Notes: generated by a model not told the origin, from the letters alone. Positions 23,020 through 31,644 are shown, counted from the first letter of the stretch. The stretch: 42,718 nt of DNA from Microvirga rosea (GCF_020595095.1 NZ_JAJDOP010000021.1:1-42718); one strand, 5' to 3'. Numbers and translations: made by a program.

Positions 23020-23047
23020 GATCAGGAGACCTTTGGGTCTCCTGATC
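23020..23047 (+). promoter_or_regulatory. Perfect 12-bp stem-loop
   Basis: GATCAGGAGACC (23020-23031) and GGTCTCCTGATC (23036-23047) are exact complements around TTTG. No T-run follows (GGTGCC), so a classical terminator is not certain. It lies in the 130-base spacer between two same-strand genes. It could end the upstream transcript or shield RNA from exonucleases. Confidence 0.65.
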
Positions 23048-23117
23048 GGTGCCTTTGGCTGTTGCTTCGTGGCCGCTGATCGGTAACAAGGCAACGGACC
23101 ATAAAGGCAGCAATATC

Positions 23118-23723
23118 ATGCTTCATATCGAGCCGGTCACTCTGGAGACCGACCATCTGATCCTGCGGCCCATGAGCCTCGACGACGTGCCCGGCTTTGC
23201 GCAAGCCGCGAAAGACGGCGCGTTGTGGGAAAAGAAAACGACTACCGTTCCGCAACCCGACGCCTTTGGGCCCTACGTGCAAAAGGCCCTGGAACTTCAG
23301 TCGGTGGGCCTTGCGCTGCCTTTCACGACCGTTGTTCGCGAAGGGCAGCAGATCGTCGGGTCAACCCGCTACATGAACATCGATGCCGCCAACCATCGGG
23401 TCGAGATCGGAACGACGTGGATCGCACGCTCCTGGCAGCGTTCTTTCGTGAACACCCATGCGAAGTACCTGATGCTGCGGCACGCTTTCGAAGTTCTGGG
23501 ATGCAATGCGGTCGAGCTTCGGACGCATACCAAGAACGACCAATCTCGCGCCGCCATCGAACGCCTTGGCGCCAAGCTCGACGGGATCCTGCGCCGGCAC
23601 ATGATCATGCCGGACGGCCACATCCGCGATACCGTCGTCTACAGTATCGTCAGCGATGAATGGCCGGCCGTGAAGGCTCGCCTCGAAGAGCGCATGGCAA
23701 GGGACGCCGCGCGCTCCGCCTGA
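23118..23723 (+). CDS. RimJ/RimL-type GNAT acetyltransferase
   Basis: This 201-residue protein starts MLHIEPVTLETDHLILRPM, the usual opening of RimL-like acetyltransferases. It contains EIGTTWIARSWQRSFVN and the C-terminal ELRTHTKNDQSRAAIERLGA that contacts acetyl-CoA. The substrate may be a protein N-terminus or a small amine; this cannot be told. ATG 23118 is chosen because the conserved domain begins at once. A TTG 69 bases upstream is rejected. Confidence 0.87.
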   Translation: MLHIEPVTLETDHLILRPMSLDDVPGFAQAAKDGALWEKKTTTVPQPDAFGPYVQKALELQSVGLALPFTTVVREGQQIVGSTRYMNIDAANHRVEIGTTWIARSWQRSFVNTHAKYLMLRHAFEVLGCNAVELRTHTKNDQSRAAIERLGAKLDGILRRHMIMPDGHIRDTVVYSIVSDEWPAVKARLEERMARDAARSA

Positions 23724-23738
23724 TGGCGAAAAGCCAGG

Positions 23739-25076
23739 TCATGCCGCCCGAGCGGTCTCCAGGAAACGATCGATATCGTCGCGCAGGCGGGTCAATTGCT
23801 GGTCCAAGGTCTCCTTGGCCCGCGACACATGGTGCGCGGCCGAGGCCGCGGACGCGGTAGACCCGTTCAGCGTCTCGATGCTGCGCACCATGGCTTGCGT
23901 GTGACCGCTCGTCTGCTGCACATTGCTGGCGATGTCGGACGTCACGCTGGCCTGTTCCTCGACGGCGGCCGCGATTGCGGTTGCGATCCCGCTCACTTCT
24001 TCTACGACACGGGCGATGTCTTCGATCTCGCCGGCGCTCTTGTCGGTGGCGGTCTGGATGGCGGCGATACGGGAGCCGATCTCCGTCGTGGCTTTGGCCG
24101 TTTGGGTGGCGAGGGCTTTGACCTCCTGGGCGACGACCGCGAAGCCCTTGCCGGCTTCGCCCGCATGAGCCGCCTCGATCGTCGCGTTCAGGGCCAGCAG
24201 GTTCGTCTGGGCTGCGATCTGATCGATCAGGTCGACCACGTCTCCGATCTCTCGTGCCTGAGCGGAAAGACCGGTCATCGATTCCTTCGTGCGCTGCGCG
24301 CTTTCGAGGGCTTGGCGCGCGACATCCGCCGACCGGATGGCCTGCGCGCCGATTTCCTGCACGGATGCGGCGAGCTGCTCCGTTGCTTCGGCTCCCGATT
24401 GCATGTTCTGCGCCGTCTGCTCGGCGGAGCTCGTCACTTCGCTGGCGAGGGAGCTTGCGACATCCGCGGCACTGTCGAGTGTCGCGGCGCTCACGGAGAG
24501 CGCCTCGCTTGCTTCTCCTGAAATGCGCAAACTCGCCTGAACGGCGCCGGAGAAGGACGCAATAGCTTCGGCCAACTGCGCGCCTCTGCGCTGACGTTCC
24601 TGAACCAGCGCTTCCTGATAGACGGATATCGCATAATCCATGTCGAGCATGACGGCCTTGTTGATCGCGGCCATCTTGCGCGCGAGAGCCGCGCCGCTGA
24701 AGCGGTGTTTCGCGGCCAGGACCTGAAGCAGTTCGTTCAGAATGAAGGAATAGCCGCCGATGTACCATTGCGGTTCGAGGCCGATCCGGCTGTGAACGAG
24801 CCCGATGCGCCGGATGCTCTCTACATACTCCTTGTCGAAGCGCCCGCTGAAAAGCCGTTTCCAGTGTTGTGACTGGGCGCCGATCAAACGCTGCTGCTGA
24901 GATCCGACCAGCTCCGCCAGATAGGGGACCGTTCCGACATGGGCATAGAACCGGGCGAGGACTTGGGGAAGAACAGGTGCGACGGTGTCCCAAAGGGATC
25001 TAAGATCCTGGCAGATTTCTTCGGTAATGCCGAGAAAGCGAAGTCTGTCGGAAAGTATCTTATCGTCCTGTATCAT
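23739..25076 (-). CDS. Globin-coupled methyl-accepting chemotaxis transducer (HemAT-like)
   Basis: Residues 1-160 or so form a protoglobin-type sensor; H95 in RIGLVHSRIGLEPQW is the likely proximal haem ligand. Residues 165-440 are a coiled-coil MCP signalling domain with the tip QTNLLALNATIEAAHAGE (290-307). No transmembrane segment is present, so it is a soluble oxygen (or NO/CO) sensor that should act on CheA/CheW. The length of 445 is normal. It converges on the acetyltransferase and is divergent from a patatin-like gene. Confidence 0.93.
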   Translation of the reverse strand: MIQDDKILSDRLRFLGITEEICQDLRSLWDTVAPVLPQVLARFYAHVGTVPYLAELVGSQQQRLIGAQSQHWKRLFSGRFDKEYVESIRRIGLVHSRIGLEPQWYIGGYSFILNELLQVLAAKHRFSGAALARKMAAINKAVMLDMDYAISVYQEALVQERQRRGAQLAEAIASFSGAVQASLRISGEASEALSVSAATLDSAADVASSLASEVTSSAEQTAQNMQSGAEATEQLAASVQEIGAQAIRSADVARQALESAQRTKESMTGLSAQAREIGDVVDLIDQIAAQTNLLALNATIEAAHAGEAGKGFAVVAQEVKALATQTAKATTEIGSRIAAIQTATDKSAGEIEDIARVVEEVSGIATAIAAAVEEQASVTSDIASNVQQTSGHTQAMVRSIETLNGSTASAASAAHHVSRAKETLDQQLTRLRDDIDRFLETARAA

Positions 25077-25114
25077 AGCGCCCCATGCCCTGATTTTTTT
25101 CGATAACTAGGGCC

Positions 25115-25147
25115 ATGAAGTTAACTCTGCCTTACGAGCAACTTCAT
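25115..25147. promoter_or_regulatory. 8-bp inverted repeat in the GCS-patatin spacer
   Basis: ATGAAGTT (25115-25122) and AACTTCAT (25140-25147) are perfect complements 17 bases apart in the 212-base divergent spacer. The centres are 25 bp apart, which fits a dimeric regulator less well than a short dyad but is striking in an otherwise plain spacer. A run of seven T lies at 25094-25100. No promoter is clear. Confidence 0.4.
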
Positions 25148-25288
25148 CTTGTCGAGATATCAGGAAATTTTTCTTCCTCTACGGAAGCTGCCGATCATGG
25201 CATCGTCGGCATCCCGGTTTCCCCTGGTTCCCAGGTCCGTTAAGGTCGATGCGACGAGGGGCCTTCTTCGGCCTAAGCAGGAGCGATC

Positions 25289-26359
25289 ATGACGACGGGT
25301 CGGGCGGCGCGGACAAACGAGGGCTCTCATGGGCTGATCGGGCCAAGGACCGAGAAGATCGTCTCGCTCGCGTTGCAGGGCGGCGGGGCGCACGGGGCAT
25401 TCACCTGGGGCGTGCTCGATTATATTCTGGAAGACGGACGCCTTGGGATCGAAGCGATTACCGGCGCAAGCGCCGGTGCGATGAACGCCGTGGTGCTGTT
25501 CGAAGGCTGGCTCGAGAACGGAGCCGACGGGGCCCGCGCGCAATTGCGGAGCTTCTGGAAGCGCGTCAGTTTGGACGGCGTGTTGTCGCCGCTGCAGCGG
25601 TCCGTGTTCGACCGTTTCCTGACATTCTGGAGTTCGGACAGCCTGCCGACGCAATCCCTGGTCAACGCGTGGGCCCGTATGGCCAGCCCGTACGATCTCA
25701 ATCCGCTCGATATCAATCCGTTGAGGGACGCGTTGAGCGGGTTGATCAATTTCGAGCGTGTAAGGGCCTGCGCCGACGGGAAACTCTTCATCACCGCGAC
25801 GAACGTCTGGACCGGCAAGATCCGGATCTTCAAGCGCGACGAACTCACGGTCGATCATGTTCTGGCCTCTGCTTGCCTGCCGATGGTCTTCAAGGCCGTC
25901 GAGATCGATGGCGAGCCGTATTGGGATGGCGGCTATACAGGAAATCCGGCGCTCTTTCCGCTTTTCTACGAAACCCGAACGGACGATGTCCTGCTGGTCC
26001 AGATCAATCCGATCGAACGCCGCTCAACGCCGCGGACGGCCCAGGAAATCCAGAACCGCCTGACGGAGATCACATTCAATGCCAATCTCCTTCATGAACT
26101 GCGGATCGTGGAATTCGTGATGCGGCTGATCGATGAAGGAAAACTCTCGACCAGCAACTACAAGCGGGTTCTGATGCACCGGATCGACGGCAATCATAAG
26201 CTGGACGATTTCGCGGCCTCGTCGCGCCTGAATGCCCGCTGGAGTTTTTTCAAGGAACTCAAGGATCTCGGCCGCGCCGCGGCGCGCGAGTGGCTGGACG
26301 CGAATTACGACGCCATCGGGCAAAGAAGTTCGCTCGATCTGAAAGCCGCCTATTCTTGA
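25289..26359 (+). CDS. Patatin-like phospholipase family protein
   Basis: This 356-residue protein has the oxyanion-hole loop QGGGAHGAFTWG (30-41), the nucleophile elbow GASAG with S61, and the dyad aspartate D213 in YWDGGYTGNPAL. These are the three hallmarks of patatin-type Ser-Asp acyl hydrolases. No signal peptide is visible, so it is likely cytosolic or membrane-associated. CAGGAG precedes the ATG. It is divergent from the globin-coupled sensor. Substrates may be phospholipids or other acyl esters. Confidence 0.93.
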   Translation: MTTGRAARTNEGSHGLIGPRTEKIVSLALQGGGAHGAFTWGVLDYILEDGRLGIEAITGASAGAMNAVVLFEGWLENGADGARAQLRSFWKRVSLDGVLSPLQRSVFDRFLTFWSSDSLPTQSLVNAWARMASPYDLNPLDINPLRDALSGLINFERVRACADGKLFITATNVWTGKIRIFKRDELTVDHVLASACLPMVFKAVEIDGEPYWDGGYTGNPALFPLFYETRTDDVLLVQINPIERRSTPRTAQEIQNRLTEITFNANLLHELRIVEFVMRLIDEGKLSTSNYKRVLMHRIDGNHKLDDFAASSRLNARWSFFKELKDLGRAAAREWLDANYDAIGQRSSLDLKAAYS

Positions 26360-26427
26360 CGGGACCCGGAAGGCTCGTGCATGACGAGGCACCTCCCATG
26401 CCTTCTCATGCTTAACGGAACAGGCCA

Positions 26428-27105
26428 TTGAAACTCGTCATCTTCGATGTGGATGGGACCCTGGTGGACAGCCAGAACATCATCGTCGCTGCGCAGCATC
26501 GGGCTTTCGCCGCCGTCGGGCTGGAGCCGCCGAGCCGGGAGCGGGCGCTGTCGATCGTCGGCCTGTCGTTGCCCGAAGCCTTCACGGTTCTCGTGGGGGC
26601 CGACGGGCCGGTAGACGAACTGGTGAAGGCGTACAAGGCCGATTTCAACACGCTCCGGGCCGATCCCGCCAACGCGGAGCCCCTGTTTCCCGGGGTTCTC
26701 GATTGCCTTCAGACATTGCGCGACCGGGAGGATGTGCTTCTCGGCATCGCCACGGGCAAGTCCCGCCGTGGGATCGCCCACCTTCTGGAGCGTCACGGAT
26801 GGCACGGCGATTTCGCCACCATCCAGACGGCCGATGACGCGCCGTCCAAGCCACATCCTGCGATGATCCTTCAGGCTATGGCAGAGGTCGGCGTGGATGC
26901 GCGTGACACGGTCATGGTGGGGGATTCGAGCTTCGACATGGCGATGGCCCACGCGGCCGGCGTTCTACCGGTCGGCGTGACATGGGGCTTTCACCCCGTG
27001 GATGCCCTTTTGGAGGCCGGCGCTCAGCGCATCGTGCATTCCTATGCGGAACTCGATAGCCTGCTCGCCCATTTTCCGGCTCAGGTTTCGCCGAATCCCG
27101 CTTGA
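26428..27105 (+). CDS. HAD-superfamily phosphatase (phosphoglycolate phosphatase-like)
   Basis: This 225-residue protein has HAD motif I FDVDGTLVDS with D7 and D9, motif II-type IATGKSRRG, the conserved lysine in SKPHP, and motif IV VGDSSFDMAMAHAAG. The start must be TTG 26428, since motif I begins five residues in and no ATG is available. A seven-codon ATG frame (26408-26431) ends on this TTG. It overlaps the ATP12 region closely, suggesting an operon. Substrate uncertain. Confidence 0.9.
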   Translation: MKLVIFDVDGTLVDSQNIIVAAQHRAFAAVGLEPPSRERALSIVGLSLPEAFTVLVGADGPVDELVKAYKADFNTLRADPANAEPLFPGVLDCLQTLRDREDVLLGIATGKSRRGIAHLLERHGWHGDFATIQTADDAPSKPHPAMILQAMAEVGVDARDTVMVGDSSFDMAMAHAAGVLPVGVTWGFHPVDALLEAGAQRIVHSYAELDSLLAHFPAQVSPNPA

Positions 27106-27122
27106 GGTCCAAGGTCACCGTC

Positions 27123-27902
27123 ATGAGCGATAACGACTGGTTCCCCCCGGCCGATGAGCCCGATCCCATGCGTGCGGCTCAGGCTGGCATGAAGCCGACC
27201 TTGCCGAAACGGTTCTACAAGGAGGCGGGGGTCGAGGAGAAAGACGGCCGCTATGCCCTGACGCTCGATGGACGCAACGCTCGGACGCCGGGCCGCCAAC
27301 CTCTGGCGGTCGACACGAAACCCCTTGCGGAAGCGATGGCCGAGGAGTGGTCGGCGCAAGGTGCCGAAATCGATCCTTCCACCATGCCGATGACGCGAAT
27401 CATCAACTCCGCCATCGACGGCGTGGCGCCACGGAAGGGCGAAGTGGTGGACGACCTCGTGCGCTATGCCGGTTCCGACCTGATTTACTACCGCATGAGC
27501 GAGCCGGAGCGTCTGTCGCAGGCACAGAATGCTGCCTGGGACCCGATTCTGGCCTGGATCCGGGACAGGCATGGGGCGAGGTTCGCCCTGGCGGAGGGCG
27601 TGATGCACGTCTCTCAGCCCAAGGAGGCGGTCGCAGCGGTCCGCCGGGTCGTGGAGGGCGTGTCCTCTCCCGTGGCCCTGGCGGCGCTTCACGTCATGAC
27701 GACCCTCTCAGGATCCGTTCTCATTGCCCTGGCCCATGCCGATGGCATCATCTCGGTGGAAGACGCCTGGAAGGCGGCCCACGTCGACGAGCTGTTTCAG
27801 GAGAGCATCTGGGGCGAGGACTACGAGGCCTCGGAGCGCCGGCGGCGACGCTATGAGGATTTCATAGCCGCTTCAAAGGTTTACAAGCTCGCTCAGCGCT
27901 AG
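27123..27902 (+). CDS. ATP12-family F1-ATPase assembly chaperone
   Basis: This 259-residue protein has the family core MKPTLPKRFYKEAGV, YALTLDGRNARTPGR and MPMTRIINSAID. In mitochondria ATP12 binds the F1 alpha subunit before hexamer assembly; alphaproteobacteria keep homologues. I chose ATG 27123; a TTG at 27102 overlapping the HAD stop is less likely. The HAD-ATP12 pairing is common in this class (from memory). Confidence 0.92.
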   Translation: MSDNDWFPPADEPDPMRAAQAGMKPTLPKRFYKEAGVEEKDGRYALTLDGRNARTPGRQPLAVDTKPLAEAMAEEWSAQGAEIDPSTMPMTRIINSAIDGVAPRKGEVVDDLVRYAGSDLIYYRMSEPERLSQAQNAAWDPILAWIRDRHGARFALAEGVMHVSQPKEAVAAVRRVVEGVSSPVALAALHVMTTLSGSVLIALAHADGIISVEDAWKAAHVDELFQESIWGEDYEASERRRRRYEDFIAASKVYKLAQR

Positions 27903-27938
27903 AGTTCCGCTGCTGCGCGAGCTCGAATCATGACGGAC

Positions 27939-28316
27939 TCAGGCGCGCTGGAACCGGATGCCGCATTTCTTTTGAATGGAGGCTTCTTCAATGGCTTGCA
28001 TGTGCCCTTTGAGACGAGCGAGCTCCGCCGTCTGGGCATTGTTGCCGCCCACAAAGAAGGCGGCCGGCCAGAAGATCACGATGGCCGCCGTGGTCGCGAC
28101 GGTGTCCTTCGTCCGTTGAGAATCCTGCACGCCAGAGGCCGCCGCAGCGGCGCTGCTGACCCGCTGAGCCTCCTGGCCCAGTTCCCTGCAGCTGTAGCCG
28201 CTGTAACTGGCCGCGGAAACGTAGGAGGCTGCGACGTCCTCAGACCGGCTGGCGCAGCCGGCAGCCATCAGCGCTAGGGTACAGGCGACCGAACAGGATT
28301 TGGGCAAAGCGTTCAT
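27939..28316 (-). CDS. Small conserved lipoprotein of unknown function
   Basis: This 125-residue protein has a lipoprotein signal ending in LALMAAGC (C21). The family-type segment YSGYSCRELGQEAQRVS follows, then a hydrophobic stretch AAIVIFWPAAFFVGG (about 74-88), and a C-terminal coiled region ending QKKCGIRF. It resembles a recurrent alphaproteobacterial lipoprotein type without a known role. A GGAGA site precedes its ATG. It converges on the ATP12 gene. Confidence 0.8.
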   Translation of the reverse strand: MNALPKSCSVACTLALMAAGCASRSEDVAASYVSAASYSGYSCRELGQEAQRVSSAAAAASGVQDSQRTKDTVATTAAIVIFWPAAFFVGGNNAQTAELARLKGHMQAIEEASIQKKCGIRFQRA

Positions 28317-28338
28317 GGGATCTCCAGTTGGGAAACGT

Positions 28339-28350
28339 TGTTATATAACA
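28339..28350. promoter_or_regulatory. AT-rich palindrome in the lipoprotein-pccB spacer
   Basis: TGTTATATAACA is a perfect 12-bp palindrome in a GC-rich setting, 22 bases upstream of the lipoprotein start (minus) and 120 bases before pccB. It offers TATAAC on both strands, so it could be a -10 region or an operator. No good -35 was found at 17 bp on either strand. Confidence 0.4.
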
Positions 28351-28470
28351 TCTCTTAGCGACTGTTGCTTTCCCTGTGAAGTAAGGCACAGCACACTATG
28401 GTGGGATGTCTGATCGCGAACGGCTGTGCTAAGGCGGGACAGACTCCTTCGTGACGTGCAGGGCAGCTCC

Positions 28471-30003
28471 ATGAAAGACATCCTCGAACGGCTTGAAGAC
28501 CGACGGGCACAGGCCCGTCTTGGCGGTGGCGCAAAACGCATCGAAGCGCAGCATGGGCGCGGGAAGCTGACCGCGCGGGAGCGGATCGAACTGCTGCTCG
28601 ATACCGGGTCGTTCGAGGAATTCGACATGTTCGTCGAGCACCGCTCGACGGATTTCGGGATGGAAAAGGCAAAGATTCCTGGGGACGGCGTTGTCACCGG
28701 TTGGGGTACGGTCAACGGCCGTACCGTCTTCGTCTTCGCGAAGGACTTTACCGTCTTCGGAGGATCCCTGTCGGAAGCTCACGCCCAGAAGATCATCAAG
28801 ATCCAGGACATGGCGCTGAAGATGAGGGCGCCGATCATCGGCCTTTTCGATGCGGGCGGCGCCCGCATCCAGGAGGGTGTCGCGGCGCTCGGCGGCTATG
28901 GCGAGGTGTTCAAGCGCAACGTGATCGCCTCGGGCGTGATTCCGCAGATCTCCCTGATCATGGGCCCCTGCGCCGGCGGCGACGTGTATTCGCCCGCCAT
29001 GACCGACTTCATCTTCATGGTCCGCGACCGTTCCTACATGTTCGTCACCGGACCGGATGTGGTGAAGACCGTCACGAACGAGACCGTGACCTCGGAGGAG
29101 CTCGGCGGCGCCAAGATCCACACCACCAAATCCTCGGTGGCGGACGGCGCTTACGACAACGATGTGGAAGCGCTTCTCCAGATGCGCCGTCTTCTCGATT
29201 TCCTGCCGTCGAACAACCTGGACGGGACCCCCGAGTGGCCGAGCTACGACGATGCGGGCCGGGTCGACGAGAGCCTCGATACCCTGATCCCGGACAATCC
29301 CAACAAGCCTTACGACATGAAGGAGCTGATCCTCAAAGTCGTGGACGAGGGCGATTTCTTCGAGATCCAGGAAGCCTTTGCCCGCAATATCATCACCGGC
29401 TTCGGCCGCATCGAGGGGCGCACGGTCGGCTTCGTGGCCAACCAGCCCATGGTGCTGGCGGGCGTTCTCGACGCGGATGCTTCACGAAAGGCCGCGCGGT
29501 TCGTGCGGTTCTGCGATGCGTTCAATATTCCGATCGTCACGTTCGAGGATGTGCCGGGGTTCCTGCCCGGAACCGCACAGGAATACGGCGGCCTGATCAA
29601 GCATGGGGCCAAGCTCCTCTTCGCCTATTCCGAGGCGACCGTGCCGCTGGTGACGGTCATCACCCGCAAGGCGTTCGGCGGGGCGTATGACGTGATGGCC
29701 TCCAAGCACGTCGGCGGCGACGTGAATTATGCCTGGCCCACTGCGCAGATCGCCGTCATGGGGGCGAAAGGCGCGGTGGAAATCATCTTCCGGCAGGACA
29801 TGAACGATCCGGAGAAGATCGCAGCGCGCACGAAGGAATACGAAGATCGCTTCATGTCGCCATTTGTGGCGGCGGAGCGCGGGTATATCGACGAAGTGAT
29901 CATGCCCCATTCGACGCGCCGGCGGATCGCCCGAGCCCTGGCGATGCTCCGGCACAAGGAAGTCGAGCGCCCGTGGAAAAAGCACGACAACATCCCGTTG
30001 TAG
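28471..30003 (+). CDS. pccB: Propionyl-CoA carboxylase beta subunit
   Basis: This 510-residue protein has the full length of PccB. It has the N-terminal LTARERIELLLD, then the two carboxyltransferase lobes with FDAGGARIQEGV, SLIMGPCAGGDVYSPA and, in the second lobe, VPGFLPGTAQEYGG and TRKAFGGAYDVM. It moves the carboxyl group from biotin to propionyl-CoA, giving methylmalonyl-CoA from odd-chain fatty acids, valine, isoleucine and similar sources. The partner pccA lies 3.4 kb downstream. ATG 28471 is preceded by a modest AGGG site. Confidence 0.95.
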   Translation: MKDILERLEDRRAQARLGGGAKRIEAQHGRGKLTARERIELLLDTGSFEEFDMFVEHRSTDFGMEKAKIPGDGVVTGWGTVNGRTVFVFAKDFTVFGGSLSEAHAQKIIKIQDMALKMRAPIIGLFDAGGARIQEGVAALGGYGEVFKRNVIASGVIPQISLIMGPCAGGDVYSPAMTDFIFMVRDRSYMFVTGPDVVKTVTNETVTSEELGGAKIHTTKSSVADGAYDNDVEALLQMRRLLDFLPSNNLDGTPEWPSYDDAGRVDESLDTLIPDNPNKPYDMKELILKVVDEGDFFEIQEAFARNIITGFGRIEGRTVGFVANQPMVLAGVLDADASRKAARFVRFCDAFNIPIVTFEDVPGFLPGTAQEYGGLIKHGAKLLFAYSEATVPLVTVITRKAFGGAYDVMASKHVGGDVNYAWPTAQIAVMGAKGAVEIIFRQDMNDPEKIAARTKEYEDRFMSPFVAAERGYIDEVIMPHSTRRRIARALAMLRHKEVERPWKKHDNIPL

Positions 30004-30097
30004 ATTGACCCTATCCTTTTTAGTCGGGGGATGAATTTCCGCCCCTGCTTGTCGACGAAAATCCCCTCTGTTTCGATCTGAAGCAACGGAGGGGGCG

Positions 30098-30898
30098 ATG
30101 CCGGACGTCAGAGTTTCCTTTCTGCTCGCATGGGCGCTGCTCGGTATGGGCGGATGCGCGGCGGTTCCCGATGAGGGGCCGGTCGCGGGGCGAACCGTCG
30201 AGGCCATTCTCAACGGCGTGCAATGCGAGTTCGCCATCTACCTGCAAAAACACCCGGACAGCCCGGTGGCGAAGAACCTCCTGAGCGGGAAGTGGGTCGC
30301 CGGCGGTGAACTTGAGACGAAGATCGACACGGCCGCCGGCGGGAAAGCCAGTGTCGGTGCCTCGGCCATTCCCATGGGGTCCGGAGCGTTCGGATTAGGA
30401 GCGGGCTTCGATCGCAGCGAACGGCGGGGACGAGCTTCCAAGATCCGGTTTCGGATCCCCGCCACAAAGGCCGCGAAGGCTCTTTGCGATTCATCGACGC
30501 CTGTTGAAGGAATCGGCGTCGAAGAGTGGCTTGCCCAATACGCGTCCCTGACGCCCGCGGGCCTTCCTCTGGAGCCGAAGGATTTCACCTATGGGCTGAC
30601 CTTCGCGGTCAGCACCGGTGCGAACGGATCGGTGACGGTTCTCCAGGCTGTCCGGGTCAGCGCCGAAGCCTTCGCGAAGAGAGACGATGTTCAGCTCCTG
30701 GCTTTGGCGATCAACCCGCGCCCGGATCCCTTCACATATGTGAAGATCGTATCGGGCGCCGGTGCCGGAGCGCACACTTTGTCGGAGGCGGACAAGGCGC
30801 GATCCCCGCTGATGGCCCCCATCGTCGTACCCATCCCGGGGCCGTCGGGCATCGACGTGTTGCTCGATCAGAAAAGGCGCGAGCTCCTGCCGCAGTGA
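30098..30898 (+). CDS. Putative lipoprotein, unknown function
   Basis: This 266-residue protein has a signal peptide and lipobox-like GMGGC (C20). The remainder has no recognised domain. It includes a glycine-rich stretch at about residues 70-105 and predicted beta-rich segments (DFTYGLTFAVSTGANGSVTV). A GGAGGGGG site precedes ATG 30098. It probably sits in the outer membrane facing the periplasm. It follows pccB by 94 bases but need not be related to it. Confidence 0.75.
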   Translation: MPDVRVSFLLAWALLGMGGCAAVPDEGPVAGRTVEAILNGVQCEFAIYLQKHPDSPVAKNLLSGKWVAGGELETKIDTAAGGKASVGASAIPMGSGAFGLGAGFDRSERRGRASKIRFRIPATKAAKALCDSSTPVEGIGVEEWLAQYASLTPAGLPLEPKDFTYGLTFAVSTGANGSVTVLQAVRVSAEAFAKRDDVQLLALAINPRPDPFTYVKIVSGAGAGAHTLSEADKARSPLMAPIVVPIPGPSGIDVLLDQKRRELLPQ

Positions 30899-30923
30899 AA
30901 CGCTCCAGGCGCTGCGTCCCCGT

Positions 30924-30954
30924 GCCACCTCACCGGTCGGTTCGATGAGGCGGC
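30924..30954. terminator. Bidirectional terminator candidate
   Basis: GCCACCTCA (30924-30932) pairs with TGAGGCGGC (30946-30954) with one A-C mismatch and a 13-base loop, in the 70-base gap between the convergent lipoprotein and esterase genes. No T-run is present on either side. Confidence 0.4.
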
Positions 30955-30968
30955 GTTCGGGCGAAAGT

Positions 30969-31583
30969 TCAGGACAGGGCTTTCAGCCATGTCTGGCAGA
31001 GTTGAATGTCGGCTTGCGACAGGCCGTGCCCGATGGGCAGGACCTTGTGGTTGACCAAAGCCCCCGCCGCCGTGAGCTGTGCCGCGAGACGAGCGGCATT
31101 GTCCGCCGGAATGATCGGGTCGAGCTGCCCCGATACGAGCAACACGAGCTTCCCGGCCAGATCGGTCTTTGGAGGATCGCCCAAGGGCACCATGCCCCGC
31201 AGGAGCGCGGCTCCCGCCAGGATCTCCGGACGAAGCATCATCAGAGCGGCCGCGATATTCGCACCGTTGGAGAAACCGACCGCGACCGGCGGCTCGAGAC
31301 CGTATGCGTCTCTCGCCTCGATGATGAAATCGGCCAGCTCGTTCGCCCGGGCTCTGACGTCCTCCTCGTCGAAGACGCCTTCCGCGAGGCGCCGGAAGAA
31401 ACGGGGCATGCCGTTTTCCAGCACTTTGCCGCGCGGCGAAAGCAGGGCCGAGCCGGGCGAGATGATTTGACCGAGCGGCAGGAGATCGTCCTCGTTGCCG
31501 CCCGTGCCGTGCAGAAGCAGCAGAGGAGGGCGCCCAGGCTCGGTCGCAGGCACATAACGATGGATGAAGGACAATTCGCTCAT
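30969..31583 (-). CDS. mhqD: MhqD-like carboxylesterase/phospholipase (alpha/beta hydrolase)
   Basis: This 204-residue hydrolase has LLHGTGGNEDDLLPLG, then the segment SPRGKVLENGMPRFFRRL and EGVFDEEDV that is characteristic of B. subtilis MhqD-type enzymes. The triad S105 (GFSNGA), D155 (SGQLDPI) and H186 (PIGHGL) is complete. MhqD belongs to the hydroquinone/quinone-responsive genes of Bacillus, where it accompanies a ring-cleaving dioxygenase, as here. ATG 31583 is chosen over a GTG at 31598 that lies inside a hairpin stem. Confidence 0.85.
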   Translation of the reverse strand: MSELSFIHRYVPATEPGRPPLLLLHGTGGNEDDLLPLGQIISPGSALLSPRGKVLENGMPRFFRRLAEGVFDEEDVRARANELADFIIEARDAYGLEPPVAVGFSNGANIAAALMMLRPEILAGAALLRGMVPLGDPPKTDLAGKLVLLVSGQLDPIIPADNAARLAAQLTAAGALVNHKVLPIGHGLSQADIQLCQTWLKALS

Positions 31584-31596
31584 GATGTTGTCTTTC

Positions 31597-31620
31597 ACCC
31601 TGCGCCCGAAGGCGCAGGGT
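31597..31620 (-). promoter_or_regulatory. 10-bp stem with UUCG loop between mhqO and mhqD
   Basis: ACCCTGCGCC (31597-31606) and GGCGCAGGGT (31611-31620) are perfect complements. Read on the minus strand, as transcribed, the loop is UUCG closed by a C-G pair, an exceptionally stable tetraloop. It sits 14 bases upstream of the esterase ATG and 25 bases past the dioxygenase stop. No U-run follows, so RNA stabilisation or differential expression fits better than termination. Confidence 0.65.
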
Positions 31621-31644
31621 TGCAGGGGATCGGACGTAAGTCGT

